Shown piece after piece: positions 33,676 to 44,853 of a stretch of DNA of 64,000 bases. Under the pieces are notes generated by a model. It was not told the DNA's origin. It saw only the letters and a program-made list of their open reading frames with translations, and searched no databases. The position numbers and the translations under genes were made by a program. The stretch covers positions 411,501 through 475,500 of the forward strand of contig NC_069108.1 in assembly GCF_947172395.1 (NCBI RefSeq), read 5' to 3'. The stretch is from Bicyclus anynana (taxonomy: Eukaryota; Arthropoda; Insecta; Lepidoptera; Nymphalidae). The first letter of the stretch is position 1, and the number at the start of each line of letters is the position of its first letter.

Positions 33676-34083
33676 ACCTGCATCCAGCGAATCCTTGCGA
33701 CTCGTGTCGTCAGTCTACCTGGTGGGGGGTCAACCAACACTGCTTTTTCAAATGCGGGGTCGCCATTCCAGCACCTTGGAACCCCATCATCCATCGACTC
33801 TTGTGCCCGGCCCATTGCCACTTCAGCTTCGCGACTCGTTGAGCTATGTCGGTGACTTTGGTTCTTCTGCGGATCTCCTCATTTCTGATTCGATCACGCA
33901 GAGATACTCCTAACATAGCTCGTTCCATCGCCCGCTGTGTGACTTTGAGCCTTCTTATGAGGCCCATAGTTAGCGACCAAGTCTCGGAACCATAGGTCAT
34001 CACTGGCAACACGCACTGTTCGAAGACTTTTGTCTTCAGGGACTGAGGAATTTCGGACGAAAATATATCATAGATTATCATTT
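33676..34083 (-). pseudogene. RTE-type LINE reverse-transcriptase C-terminal fragment
   Basis: Minus-strand open frame (34081-33710) reads LKTKVFEQCVLPVMTYGSET, WSLTMGLIRRLKVTQRAMER and NEEIRRRTKVTDIAQRVAKL, KWQWAGH. The LPVMTYGSETW and QRAMERAMLG motifs mark the thumb/C-terminal part of RTE-clade reverse transcriptases. The palm and endonuclease are missing; an S2 SINE borders its 5' side. Confidence 0.8.
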
Positions 34084-34395
34084 TTTGACGGCCTCCGTAG
34101 CGCAGTGGATGTCCAAGACTGAGGTTCTGAGTTCGATCCCCGACTGGGCAGATTGAGATTTTCTTAATTTGTCCAGGTCTGGCTTGGTGGGAGGCTACGT
34201 CTGTGGCTAGTTATCACCCTACCGGCAAAGACGTACCGCCAAGCGATTTAGCGTTCCGGTACGATGTCGTGTAGAATGGGGTGTGGATTTTCATCCTCTT
34301 CCTAACAAGTTAGCCCGCTTCCATCTTAGATTGCATTATCACTTACCATCAGGTGAAATTGTAATTAGGGCCAACCTGTAAAGAATTAAAAAAAA
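34084..34395 (+). mobile_element. SINE S2, full length
   Basis: Complete from GACGGCCTCCGTAGCGCAGT, B box GTTCGATCCCC, to the tail AACCTGTAAAGAATTAAAAA. Confidence 0.85.
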
Positions 34396-34429
34396 GAGTA
34401 AGTATAAAACAACACTATCATTATTTCGT

Positions 34430-34738
34430 CGTCATCAACCCATATTCGGCTCACTGCTGAGCTCGAGTCTCCTCTCAGAATGAGAGGGGTTTAGCCAATA
34501 GTCCAACCACGCTGGCCCAATGCGGATTGGCAGACTTCACACACGCAGAGAATTAAGATAATTCTCTGGTATGCAGGTTTCCTCACGATGTTTTCCTTCA
34601 CCGATTTAGATACGTGATATTTAATTTCTTAAAATGCACACAACTGAAAAGTTGGAGGTGCATGCCCCGGACCGGATTCGAACTCACACCCTGCGGAATC
34701 GGAGGCAGAGGTCATATCCACTGGGCTAACACGGCTCT
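34430..34738 (-). mobile_element. SINE S1 copy
   Basis: Full reverse S1; a second partial S1 end follows at 34745-34802. Confidence 0.85.
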
Positions 34739-34849
34739 CATTCATGATTTCATCATTATTTCGCCATCATCAAACTCATATTCGGCTCACTGTTGAGCAC
34801 GAGCACAAAAATATATCTGAATAAAAAAAATATATTAAAACATCCCTCT

Positions 34850-35415
34850 TTTTAGGTTGTTGGTTAAAAGCGAATATGAAACAGTACTCAAAGTTCACAG
34901 CCTTTCAGGCTTCATCTATTAATCGGTATGGGAGGTAAACATAGTAAATGCATTAAGAAAAACTATTTACCGACCAACGATGCTGTGTGGACCATATTTA
35001 GAGTGGACCCTAATGATGGACGGACATAAAACTATATTTTTATGTATTAGCAACACTAGTTAGCCCGCCCGGCTTTGACTTCTTATTTGAAGTACAGTTT
35101 CTTTACCCACGCTTGTCTTGGGGAGAAGGTACGCTAGTATATGTGTTACGAAAAGTGTAATCGGGCGATCCGAACGTTGAGAGGGTTCTCCCTTCTATAT
35201 CTCTGTTTAGTAGTTTTACTTCAGTCCTGCGGTCTAAAGTTTAACTTATAGTTAGGGATCCGTAGAACATTTTGTACAACTGATCACTATTAAGTAAATG
35301 CAGATTAACGGATGGGATGGATTACTGGGCTTATACATCAAAGATAGGCATTTCAGTAATTCATTTTTTTATAGCAATTGTTATTTTGTGTACAATTGCT
35401 ACCAAATCAAGACTT
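34850..35415. other. unassigned non-coding DNA
   Basis: 35055-35275 (GCCCGCCCGGCTTTGACTTC ... TTAGGGATCCGTAG) looks like a decayed Helitron-like piece; no gene seen. Confidence 0.35.
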
Positions 35416-35420
35416 TAATA

Positions 35421-35893
35421 GGGATTTAATAGGGATGATGACAGTTTTTTAAATTGTATATAAATTAAACGTATGCTAATAGTAAAGCAATTTTGTAAAA
35501 GTAACAGGGTATTTGCGATCATTACTTTCGGAGCTACAGGGATTAAAAAGGGTCAGATTTGCGGCGCTGCCGCGGATCCCTGAAAAACACCCCATACAAA
35601 ATGGTACGAACTAATGACGTCGTAGGTACATAACGATCATTAGATATGGGCGTTCAAACAAAATTACTAATATCTTTGTTATTTGTGCGTTTATGTATAT
35701 AGTTTATTAAAAAATATCACATTTCATGTAAAGAAGCTAAAACTACGATAAAAGATTTTTAATACATTTTGAAGTTTTATAATCTTATTTGTTTTGTAAA
35801 TATCCAGACAATCTTTGCTTTTTATGTATAAATTAGTGAACGAATGTATCAATAAAATCAATATATTCAAACCTAGTCATCATCCCCATTATG
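35421..35893 (+). mobile_element. MITE M1, second full-length copy
   Basis: GGGATGATGACAGTTTTTTA to CCTAGTCATCATCCCC, with the same internal order as 2970-3471 and about 30 bp shorter. Confidence 0.75.
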
Positions 35894-36169
35894 TTTTTAC
35901 TACTTCACAGCGTCTGGTCTATTCTTTATGCAATAAACCTTTAATACGCAGCAAATTAATTAAAACTAAAACGAGATTTTCCCGCCATACTTTTCTAGTA
36001 AAATGTTATGTAATGATCGCGTCAGAAACCCGTTTTTACAGACCTATCGAATTATTATTATATCCGGCACTCTGACGATAAGATAGCTGAGTTACCAGTC
36101 GGTTTAGTTTTTATATATCGTGGCACATGTTTCGAAGGTCGGGTCAGAACAACTGAAATTTCGTGCAAA

Positions 36170-36178
36170 TATAAATAG
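36170..36178 (+). promoter_or_regulatory. TATA box candidate (possible protease 5'UTR start)
   Basis: TATAAATAG in unique DNA, followed within 200 bp by leader-like sequence and an initiator-like TCAGTCAGTGTG near 36317. The clip protease exon at 44850 opens with an acceptor and so needs an upstream leader exon; this is a candidate only. Confidence 0.25.
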
Positions 36179-36369
36179 TTTCAAGAATAATTCGCTATTG
36201 TATCTATTCGCTAGAAGCGAAGCAGGTGTTGACTTTGTGGGAATTCATTACGAATAGTAAATGTGTGTGTTTGAAAATTTGGTTTTAGCAATACGTGTAA
36301 ATAAAAGTGAAGTGTCAGTCAGTGTGTTTTTACAATTGATTAAAGGTGTTTCATCATTAACAAGACAAC

Positions 36370-36500
36370 GGCTCACTGTTGAGCACGAGACTCCTCTCAG
36401 AATGAGAGAGGTTAGGTTCCGCCACGCTGGCCCAATGCGGATTTTCAGACTTCACAAACGTAGACGATTAAAAAAATCCTCAGATATGCAGGTTACTCAG
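36370..36500 (-). mobile_element. SINE S1 fragment
   Basis: GGCTCACTGTTGAGCACGAG through CTCAGATATGCAGGTTACTC. Confidence 0.65.
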
Positions 36501-36591
36501 GTATGCCTTTTTTAGCTTTTATTAGATTATCATCATGTGGAACAGTAAGATTAACAATTATCTATTCTTATCATTAGAATTTCCACTTTTT

Positions 36592-36800
36592 TTTTATTTC
36601 ACGAATAGGCGTGCGTTAGACATGCTTGGAAAGCAATGATAAGGTCTAATAAAGCGCGTTTGCCTAGAAGATGCCTATTCACTCTTGCCTTGAAAGTGCT
36701 CAAACTGGTGTCAAACTTGCCTTGAAGGTGTCAGGAAATACAGACGCCGAAAGGGCATTCCACATCTTAGCAGTTCTTATTAGAAACGTTATAAGGGTCG
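36592..36800 (-). pseudogene. LINE C-terminal fragment
   Basis: Minus strand reads TAKMWNALSASVFPDTFKAS in one frame and VNRHLLGKRALLDLI in another, the usual end of insect LINE proteins (RTAR.WN.LP..VFP ... VNRHLLGKRA). Frameshifted. Confidence 0.55.
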
Positions 36801-36829
36801 ATTGGTTTACATTATGTGTTAAAATAAAA

Positions 36830-37020
36830 AAAAAACATACATACAGCTGAATGTAGAACCTCCTCCTTTTTGGAAGTAGTTAATAAAATCTGTTACCTAC
36901 ACTATCTACTAGAGATTGGAAAATCGATTGGGTTACATTATTGTGTTATAATAAAAAACATACATACATTTGAACGTAGAACCTCCTCCTTTTTGGAAGT
37001 TGGTTAATAAAATCAGTTAC
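36830..37020. repeat. two-copy direct repeat
   Basis: AACATACATACA, GTAGAACCTCCTCCTTTTTGG and TTAATAAAATC occur twice about 120 bp apart; the element is the reverse of the AACCGACTTCCAAAAAGGAG head. Confidence 0.6.
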
Positions 37021-37104
37021 ACTGCTAGAGACTGTTTGGAAAATACCAGTATCATAGTATAAAAATTTCCTTGCTAGTTTTTCTTAATAGAATTTTCCTT
37101 ATTT

Positions 37105-37292
37105 TTTTTTATTCTTTACAAGTTATGCCTTGACTACAATCTCACCTGATGGTAAGTGAGGATGCAATCTAAGATGGAAGCGGGACCCCTTTCGGTTTCT
37201 AGACGACATTGTAAAGGAACGCTAAATCGCTTGGCTGTATGTCTTTGCCGGTAGGATGGTAACTAGCCACGGCCGAAGCCTCCCACCAGCCT
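37105..37292 (-). mobile_element. SINE S2, internally deleted
   Basis: TTCTTTACAAGTTATGCCTT to GCCGAAGCCTCCCACCAGCC. Confidence 0.75.
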
Positions 37293-37407
37293 CAAATATA
37301 ACTAAATGTTATTTGTTATATACTATGTCTACTTGCGTGGTAGAGTTACAAATAGACTTGATTTAAGAGCCCTTATAAGAATTTGTAAAGGCAATATTTT
37401 TTTTTAA

Positions 37408-37586
37408 CTAGCAATGCCCCGCGTTTTCACCCGCGTAGTGCATATTCCCATGAGCGTACATGGATAAAATATAGTCTATGACACTCGCAAATAACGTGGC
37501 TTTCTATTGGTAAAAAAATTTTTAAAATCGCTTCAGTAGATCCAGAGATTTACCCTAAAATCTTTACCTCATTATAATATTATGAA
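37408..37586 (-). mobile_element. Lep1-type element, diverged
   Basis: CTAGCAATGCCCCGCGTTTT, GACACTCGCAAATAACGTGG, ATTATAATATTATGAA end. Confidence 0.6.
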
Positions 37587-38269
37587 TTTTCAATTTTCCC
37601 TCGATCAATATTATATCTCGAGTTTTCCAATTCTGCCAATAGTTGGCACATCCATCGCGATCTTACTGACTACTGATGACATGTTTAAAATAAATATAAA
37701 TTATATTTATCTTCTTCCTCAAAGTAGTGTTGATTTATCCTGGTAGATAATCATGCAATGTTTTTTTTTCACAACGTGTTTGTATCTGTTTTTCATCTGT
37801 GTGCTTAGTCTATGTGCATTTTGTCTATGTGACATTGACAGTGATTTATGACGTAAAAAAAAAACGCTCGGCCATTTCGCCGGTCTGATTTACACGGACG
37901 GTGTGAGGTATTCTATATTCAAATAAGAAACTACGTGCGTAAACTTTAAAAGAGGTTCTGTATGTTTTAATATTAAATCTGCGTAGTGATCAATTATACT
38001 GTATTGTGTTGGAATACGGTGAGTTAAAATCAGTTTTATTTTGGTGTTTAAATAGTTTTACCATTTTTACCTGTCTAGGTAAAAATATATCACGCCATGC
38101 GCTAGGCCAATGTAAAGCTTTTCTGAAGCACTTATGCACTTGTTTTCCAATTGTTTTTTTTTTATTTTTGGGTAATTCTGATAATATAACTAATTCTGAT
38201 AATAACGAAATATTTGTCGAATGCCAAATGGTTTAAAGTTGTTAAATTTCCTATATATTTATTTTTCGT

Positions 38270-38730
38270 ATTGAGTAAGTGCCGATGGCTCCATGTTGGA
38301 CCACTACGGCGACACTGGGGGGTTTGGGCGAGTGCAGAAGCATCGTCTGATGGGACCTGAAGGCTGAAATAAAGATAGAGGACCTATGAGACTAGGACCT
38401 CGGCTTAGAGGACCATTCGGGAGGGTGTAACCGTGACCTGAGTGAATCAGTCCGGACCCAAGATCGTGAATGAGAAAGCCCGGGTGACGTTAGATATCGG
38501 GGACCTCGTCTTCGCCGGCGAAGACGCTGTGTAGCTTGTGTTTGTGTTGCCTGGGAAGTATTGTCGGTCGTTATGTCATCGTCTGGATCGTAAAGGATGT
38601 TTTTGGGAGTCTCTGCTTGAAGTTAGCGTTTAGGTTGGGAGTGTAGTTGCAGGCCTCAACCACTAGTTGGTTGGGATGGATGGCAGCTCTGTCGAAATAG
38701 TTTCGAGAGAGATGTTTCCATGTGTCGCCT
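38270..38730 (+). repeat. GC-rich dispersed repeat, probable LINE 3' region
   Basis: Unusually GC-rich for the window. 38278-38365 (GTAAGTGCCGATGGCTCC, GGGGGGTTTGGGCGAGTGCA) recurs inverted at 50590-50705. No open frame. Contains a CTTCGCCGGCGAAG palindrome at about 38511. Confidence 0.5.
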
Positions 38731-39329
38731 ATATACTTACTCATAAAACATAGTAATATTATAAAGAGCTAAAAGTATAAGAGGTTGTAGGGTTAATCAC
38801 GGGGTCTACTGTGCCGTTTTTAATTTTTTTTTTTTACCGGAGAAAGCCACGCGGTTTAATTTTTATTTTTCCGGATAAAGCCACGGTTTTTGTGAGTGTC
38901 ATAAGCTATATATTATCTCCTTATTCGAAAGGTAGTGGACTCTGGGCGGCTGAAACCGCGAGGCGATTGGAAAAAGGATAATGACTGTCTAACCAACATT
39001 TAGTATTATTCTTAATTGGAAATCTAAAATAAATCAAAAAACTACGTAATCGTCACGTTTTCGTACTTTTAGAACCGGTTTTCATATTTATTTGTGAACA
39101 ATAATACATCTTTAATAGAGTTTTTTTTTTATTATATCCATTGTTTATCTCTTTATGTTAAAATTTGTTTTCTTAAATACCATTTATTGTGACGGAATCC
39201 TGCAAAGTAGAGGGCGTGGCTATGATAGAAAGAGGAATCTTCACATACAGTTTTTTGTGCCTATGCGCTTTTATATAGTGGGTATTTTGTTTGTATTAGA
39301 TACCTACAGCTTGTATGTTGTTCTGAATT

Positions 39330-40925
39330 TTAGTGGACATTTTTACTAAGTACATATTGTTTTAGGTAGGTAGGTACCTATATTTTGCAAGTTTTTATCT
39401 GGTAGATACTAATACTTTATTTTTTCCATGTGCTTATGAATAAATTACTGATTTTGTGTATTTAGAGACTTAGTGTTTTGTAGAGCTATACCTACAGGAT
39501 ATTTTTACTATTGTTTAAGGTACGTAGGTATATATTGCACGTTTTATACATCATTGTGTAGGTATTTAGATTGTTTTATAGAACTTATTATGTTATTCCC
39601 GGTTTAACTATTTTTAACCGATTTCCAAAAAGGAGGAGGTTCTACGTTCTACGGCTGTATGTATGTTTTTACTATTGTTTTAGGCAGGTATATAGGTATT
39701 GCAAGTTTTTATTTGGTAGGTAGGTATTACTACTTCTTTCCACGTGATTTTATGTAGATTATTGTGAATTTAGATTGTTTGTAAAAGCTTACATTATGTT
39801 ATTCTGGGGTTATAGTGAAGATTTTTACTATTATTAAAGGTTAAAGGTAGATATAACCCAAGTTTATAAGTGATATCTAATAAGACTACTATACTTATTA
39901 CCGAGTGCTTTTACGTATATTATTATATTGTGTATTTAGATTGTTTTTAAGAACTTACATAATTATAGAGCTTATATATGTTATTCTGGGGTTAAAGTAA
40001 AGATTTTTAATATTATTAAAGGTAGGTGGTATATCTATATTGCAACTTTTTATATGGCAGATACTTTTTTCAAATCATTTTACGCATCTTATTGTGTACC
40101 TATTTAGATTATTTTAAAGAGCTTTTGTGTTATTCTGGGTTTATAGTGCAGATTTTTACTATAATTAAAGGTAGGTATATTGCAAGTTTTTATGTGGCAG
40201 ATACTTTTTCTCAAATTCTTTAACGTATATTTAATTCCTCTAGTAAACCCTATTCAATCTAGGTTGTTAATGGATAAGTATAAAAAACATTATAAAATCC
40301 CAGAGGATGTTGCTATTTCAAGATCTAGACCAGACATTTTCCTTTTGTCCAAACAAACAAAGCGAATAGTACTTGTAGAGCTTACTGTGCCGTGGGAGAC
40401 TAACATTCCGAAGGACCACAGTATAAAAGTAAATAAATATTATGACCTAACAAATGAACTAACTAAAAATGGCTATGTAGTTAGTCTGTACGCCGTAGAA
40501 GTAGGTGCGAGAGGATTACCAGCAAAATCTCTCTATAACTTGCTTAAAGACCTTGGTCTCTCTAGAAGTGCAGCTAGTTCTATATTAGAACGAGTATCTA
40601 AAGTTGTTCTAATAGGATCTTACCAAATTTGACTAGACATGGAGAACAACACGAGCAGAGAACGGGGAGTGTTGATCGATCGTCAAGGAATTCCTTAACC
40701 CTACATCCTGTAGTCACAAGTTCAGGACTCTGCTCGGAGTTCTTCTCTTCGTCTTCGTTTCGTCCACACGATGGACCCGGCACCCGCACGGTGAATCCAT
40801 GGAATGCTAAGATATTCGTCTCTCATAGATTGTTTTAAAGAGCTTTTGTGTTAGTCTGGCTTTATAGAGGAGATTTTTACTGTTATTTCAAGTAGGTATA
40901 TATGTATTACAAGTTATTGTCTATG
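39330..40925 (+). repeat. degenerate ~160-bp tandem satellite, about seven units, with an insert
   Basis: The landmark TTTTTACTATT...AAAGGTAGGTAT recurs near 39341, 39502, 39667, 39822, 40003, 40153 and 40873; each unit also has TTGCAAGTTTTTAT, a GGCAGATACT-like stretch, TGTGTATTTAGATTGTTTT and TTATTCTGGG. Spacings run 150-181 bp except the last (720 bp), which holds the insert at 40232-40825. Confidence 0.75.
40232..40825 (+). pseudogene. restriction-like endonuclease domain of a retroelement, inserted in satellite
   Basis: The open frame from about 40253 reads KYKKHYKIPEDVAISRSRPD, then KRIVLVELTVPWETNIPKDH, KVNKYYDLTNEL, LYAVEVGARGLPAKSL and LKDLGLSRSAASSILERVSK. The order RPD ... VELTVPWE ... 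KY ... EVGARG resembles the C-terminal PD-(D/E)XK-like endonuclease of R2/CRE-type LINEs and related eukaryotic proteins. A TGA at 40630-40632 interrupts it, and the same frame continues to TAA at 40696-40698. There is no reverse transcriptase upstream, so this is either a 5'-truncated LINE or a captured domain. Confidence 0.55.
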
Positions 40926-41373
40926 TCACAGTCGTGTCGTCGGCAACGTAAAAAGACTTTACCTTTAGGGTACCCTTTCTCGAAAAATATCAAAGAAAAG
41001 GAGTAAAGTAACATTTGAAGTATTATTTTTTTGTTACCAACAAGCTTAAAAATTAAGAAAGCGAAATGATCCAATCTTTAGCCTAAAAAAACTTAGGCTT
41101 TATAGCTTGTTAATACAAAATTAAATATTCAATTAATAATGGATGAAAACTGTCATGAAATATAGAAAACTTTTTTTGATAAAGTGGGTAATGATTTAAT
41201 TATTAAAGTAAAATTATCAAGGTTTTTTTTTAAATATGGTTTTTAGTTTAGGGTAGTTTAGGGAGTTTAGGGTAGGCCTGGGCCGGAGATGGGCATTCCC
41301 TATAAGCAATGGTTGGTCTGATGGTTGGTCTGTCATAGAGCACTGGTTATGTTCGAATAGTTTTATAATCTTA

Positions 41374-41586
41374 CTAGCAGACGCCCGCGACTTCGTCCGC
41401 GTGAAATTTAATTTTTCACAAATTCCTCGGGAACCATGGACTTTTCCGGGATAAAATGTAACTTATGTGGTAGACCAGAGTAATATCTATTTCCATTCCA
41501 ATTTTCAACTAAATCGGTTTAGTGGTTTCAGCGTTTAAGAGTAACAAACATCCATACAAACTTTCGCGCTTATAATATTAGTAGGA
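41374..41586 (-). mobile_element. Helitron-like H1 element
   Basis: CTAGCAGACGCCCGCGACTT ... CGCTTATAATATTAGTAGGA; single-body form. Confidence 0.75.
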
Positions 41587-41775
41587 TGAACAATTAAAAG
41601 AGTAACTCTAAAATGGTGGGCTTTCCATACAAACTTTCAACCCCTGTTTCACCCCCTTCTATTTTCATTTAGTCAAAAAGTATCCTATGTTTTGCTCCAA
41701 CGTCCCATTTACGATCATACCAAAATTCATCTTGACAGACAGACAGAGTTACTTTCGCAGTTATAATATTAAGTA

Positions 41776-42166
41776 TATACAGGGTGATTCGGTCTTTAGT
41801 GCGGATATTTTTTTTCGTGGTTCTGTATCATTAATAGAATATAAATCTACAAACAGTTCGATACATTTTATGTATTTTTTTTTTTAATTTATGTCTCTAA
41901 AATAACAAAATAATGTACATATTATTACTAAACAAGATATATTCAGCTTAAAAGTGATCTGGTGACGTCCTTTAGGTATCAAACGAAAATAAAATAAACG
42001 CACAATAGAGTGACCCTAAAATTCTGTTCAAAAGTAAATAACTTTAGCTAACGATAATTTTGTTATTTTTGAGTTAAAAAAAAAAAGAAAAAATACGTGA
42101 TCATTAAATTTTGTTTATGTACAAAATATAAAAATATCCGCACTAAAAAAAATTTCTTCCTGTATA
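41776..42166. mobile_element. TIR MITE (TATACAGG ends)
   Basis: Ends TATACAGGGTGATTC and CTTCCTGTATA are inverted, with an inner inverted match TAGTGCGGATATTTTT. TA at both borders fits a Tc1/mariner-like target. Related TATACAGGGTGTCCCGTAA ends occur near 44968 and 63568. Confidence 0.6.
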
Positions 42167-42561
42167 TTTGTTTTTTTTTATTGCATGTATAAATTAATTT
42201 AGTTAACTACAGTAGAACCCGTTTAATACGATTTAGCAGGTGCCCAACTAAAAACGCGTCTTAGACGGGATATGGGGGGATAGTGAAAAATATAACAACT
42301 AATTTACATATACATAGTTATAAAAATTAGTGTATTTGGTGTAAAGACTACCTAATTATGCTACTTAAAGTAATCACTTGTTCTGTTATGACAAAAAGAT
42401 TTTGATGCATTAGCAATTACGAAATATTCAATTAAATTTTACTTTTGCAGTGCGTCTTCAAAATTTTCAGTTTAGAATCACGTCAAGAGTCGTTTGCTGT
42501 CAGGATATTATAACTTGTAAAGAATAAAAAAAAAGATCTCGTTTGTTCGAGTTATCTATCA

Positions 42562-42870
42562 CTAGCGACGTCGTCCGCGTGGAATTTAGTTTTTCACAAA
42601 TCCCTCGGGAACCATTAATTTTTTCAGGATACTAAGTAGCCTATGTGTTAATACAGGCTATCATATATCTCAATACCAAATTTCAGCTAATTCGGTTCAG
42701 TAGTCGAGGCGTGAAAGAGTAACAAACATTCATATCATCAAAATCATCAGTTTTCACAAATCTCGGGAAACCATGGATTTTTTCGGAATAAAAAGTAGCA
42801 TATGTGTTAATCCAGAGTAAAATTTATTTCCATTCCAAGTTTCAGCCAAATCGCTTCAGATAACAAATAT
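42562..42870 (-). mobile_element. Helitron-like H1 element
   Basis: CTAGCGACGTCGTCCGCGTG, then two body halves as in 1742-2125; the 5' end is lost at the M1 fragment. Confidence 0.7.
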
Positions 42871-42884
42871 ATTACTAATTTTGT

Positions 42885-43100
42885 TTGAACGCTAATAGAA
42901 ATCTAACGATCATTACATTACCTACGACGTCATTAGTTCGTACCATTTTGTATGGGGCGTTTTTCAGGGATCCGCGGCAGCGCCGCAAATCTGACCCTTT
43001 AAATCCCTGTAGCTCCGAAAGTAATGATCGCAGATACCCTGTTACTTTTACGAAATTGCTTTACTATTAGCATACTCATAATTCATATACAATTTAAAAA
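42885..43100 (-). mobile_element. MITE M1 fragment
   Basis: CGACGTCATTAGTTCGTACC, GGATCCGCGGCAGCGCCGCA, CCCTGTAGCTCCGAAAGTAA. Confidence 0.7.
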
Positions 43101-43131
43101 ACATTTTGTTTAGTTATCACAAATATTTGGA

Positions 43132-43830
43132 TATCTATACTAATATTATAAAGAGGAAAACTTTGTTTGTATGTTTGTTTGTTTGTAATGAATAGGCTCA
43201 AAAACTACTGGACTTATTTTAAAAATTCTTTCACCATTCGAAAGCTACAATATCCTCAAGTAACATAGGCTAAATTTTATTTAGGAAAAAATAGGTTTCC
43301 GTAGGATATTTGGTTTTTTTGGACACAAGGTGTAAAAAATCAACCAGAAAAGTTACTTATTTTGCGTACGCTGCCTAAACTATAAAAGATAGAACCATAA
43401 AATGTTCTAATTAATTGTAGATCTTATAAATACCTACAAATAAATCCGCGACACACTATACCTATCTATGGCGAGTGAGGCACAACAACTATTTTTTTAT
43501 TTAAAAATTTCGTTTTTTTTTGGGGTAGGGTAGGGGTATCGTAGAGGTAGGGTAGGGGTAGGGTAGGGGTAGGGTATGGTAGGGGTAGGGTGGGGGTAGG
43601 GGTGGGGTAGGGTAGGGTTGGGGTAGGGGTAGGGAAAGGTAGGGTAGGGGTAGGGTAGGGTAGGTGTACGGTAGGGGTAGGGTAGGATAGGTATAGGGTA
43701 GGGGTAGGGTAGGGGTAGGGAAAGGTAGAGTAGGTGTAGGGTAGGTAGGGATAGGGTAGGTAGGGATAGGGAAGGTAGGGATAGGGAAGGGATAGGGTAG
43801 GAGTAGCGTAGGAGTAGGGGGTAGTTGAGC
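43132..43830 (+). mobile_element. Helitron-like element with expanded GTAGGG array
   Basis: TCTATACTAATATTATAAAG start and the GGCTCAAAAACTACTGGAC body as in 47313-47672; at 43520-43820 a run of GGGTAGGGGTA-type units (about 300 bp). The 3' hairpin end is missing; an M1 copy follows. Confidence 0.65.
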
Positions 43831-43849
43831 GACCAACGATCAGCGAGCC

Positions 43850-44045
43850 AACGACGTCACTAAATCGTGCCATTTTTTTATGGAGTGTTTTTCAGGGATT
43901 CGCGGCAGCGTCGCAAATCTGACCCTTTAAATCCCTGTAGCTCCGAAAGTAATGATCGCAGATACCCTGTTACTTTTACAAAATTGCTTTACTATTAGTA
44001 TACTCTTAATTTATATACAATTTAAAAAACTGTCATCATTCCTAT
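43850..44045 (-). mobile_element. MITE M1 fragment
   Basis: GGATTCGCGGCAGCGTCGCA to the terminal CTGTCATCATTCCTA. Confidence 0.7.
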
Positions 44046-44257
44046 TGTCATAACCTGTTGGTGCCCTATAAAAATAAATAAACAAAAACAAATTACACTT
44101 TATACTTAGACGGTTGAGGGTCTGGATACTTAAAACCTGCTACCTCCCAAAGCCACCACAGTTCAAACTACATAATTGGCTTGTACTTACCTATGATAGG
44201 AGCATGCATGAGTTGACAATCACAGCTTCTATGAAATGACGAAGGAATTATTGATAA

Positions 44258-44827
44258 CTAGCGGACGCCCGTGACTTCGTTTGCGTGAAACCCTACTTTT
44301 ACCCCTACCCCTACCCTACCCTACCCCTAACCTACCCCTACTCTACCCCTACTCTACCCCTACCCTACCCCAACCTTACCCCAACCTTACCCCTATCCTA
44401 CCCCTACCCTACCCCTACCGTAGGGTACCCTATCCTATGCTTACCCTACCACTACCCTACCTCTACCCTAACCTTACCCTATCCTTAATCTACCCCTACC
44501 CTACCACGCGACGACGACGGAAGCTTAAAAAATGGAGTGACTTCTCCTGTTTTCTCAACATTTCCCTTCACTGCTCTGCTCCTATTGGTTGTAGCGTGAT
44601 AAAAAGTATACTGCAACCTGCCCAGAAGTATGAAAAACATTTGTACCAAGTTTCGTTAAAATCCGTCGAGTACTTTTTGTTTCTATAAAGAACATACAGA
44701 CAGACAAAAATTTTACTGATTGCATTTTTGGCATCAGTATCGATCACTAATCACCCCCTGATAGTTATTTTGGAAATATATTTCATGTACAGAATTGACC
44801 TCTCTACAGATTTATTATAAGTATAGA
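44258..44827 (-). mobile_element. Helitron-like element with CCTACCC array, next to protease exon 1
   Basis: CTAGCGGACGCCCGTGACTT, array 44296-44510, then ATGGAGTGACTTCTCCTG body, ending TTATTATAAGTATAGA. The terminus lies 22 bp before the exon that carries the protease start codon, so the branch point of that acceptor may lie inside the element. Confidence 0.7.
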
Positions 44828-44853
44828 TAATCATTGATTTGTATTGCAGGTGC

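Noticed and set aside
33710..34081. Host gene on the minus strand
   Set aside because: The protein is the C-terminal part of an RTE reverse transcriptase and similar sequence occurs at 19374-19690.
43466..43873. Long minus-strand frames rich in Pro-Tyr-Thr (PYPTPTLP-type)
   Set aside because: They are translations of the GGGTAGGGGTA array in several frames at once; no start context, splice sites or conserved ends.
44281..44688. Plus-strand Pro/Tyr/Leu-rich frames
   Set aside because: Same array effect inside the Helitron-like element before protease exon 1.
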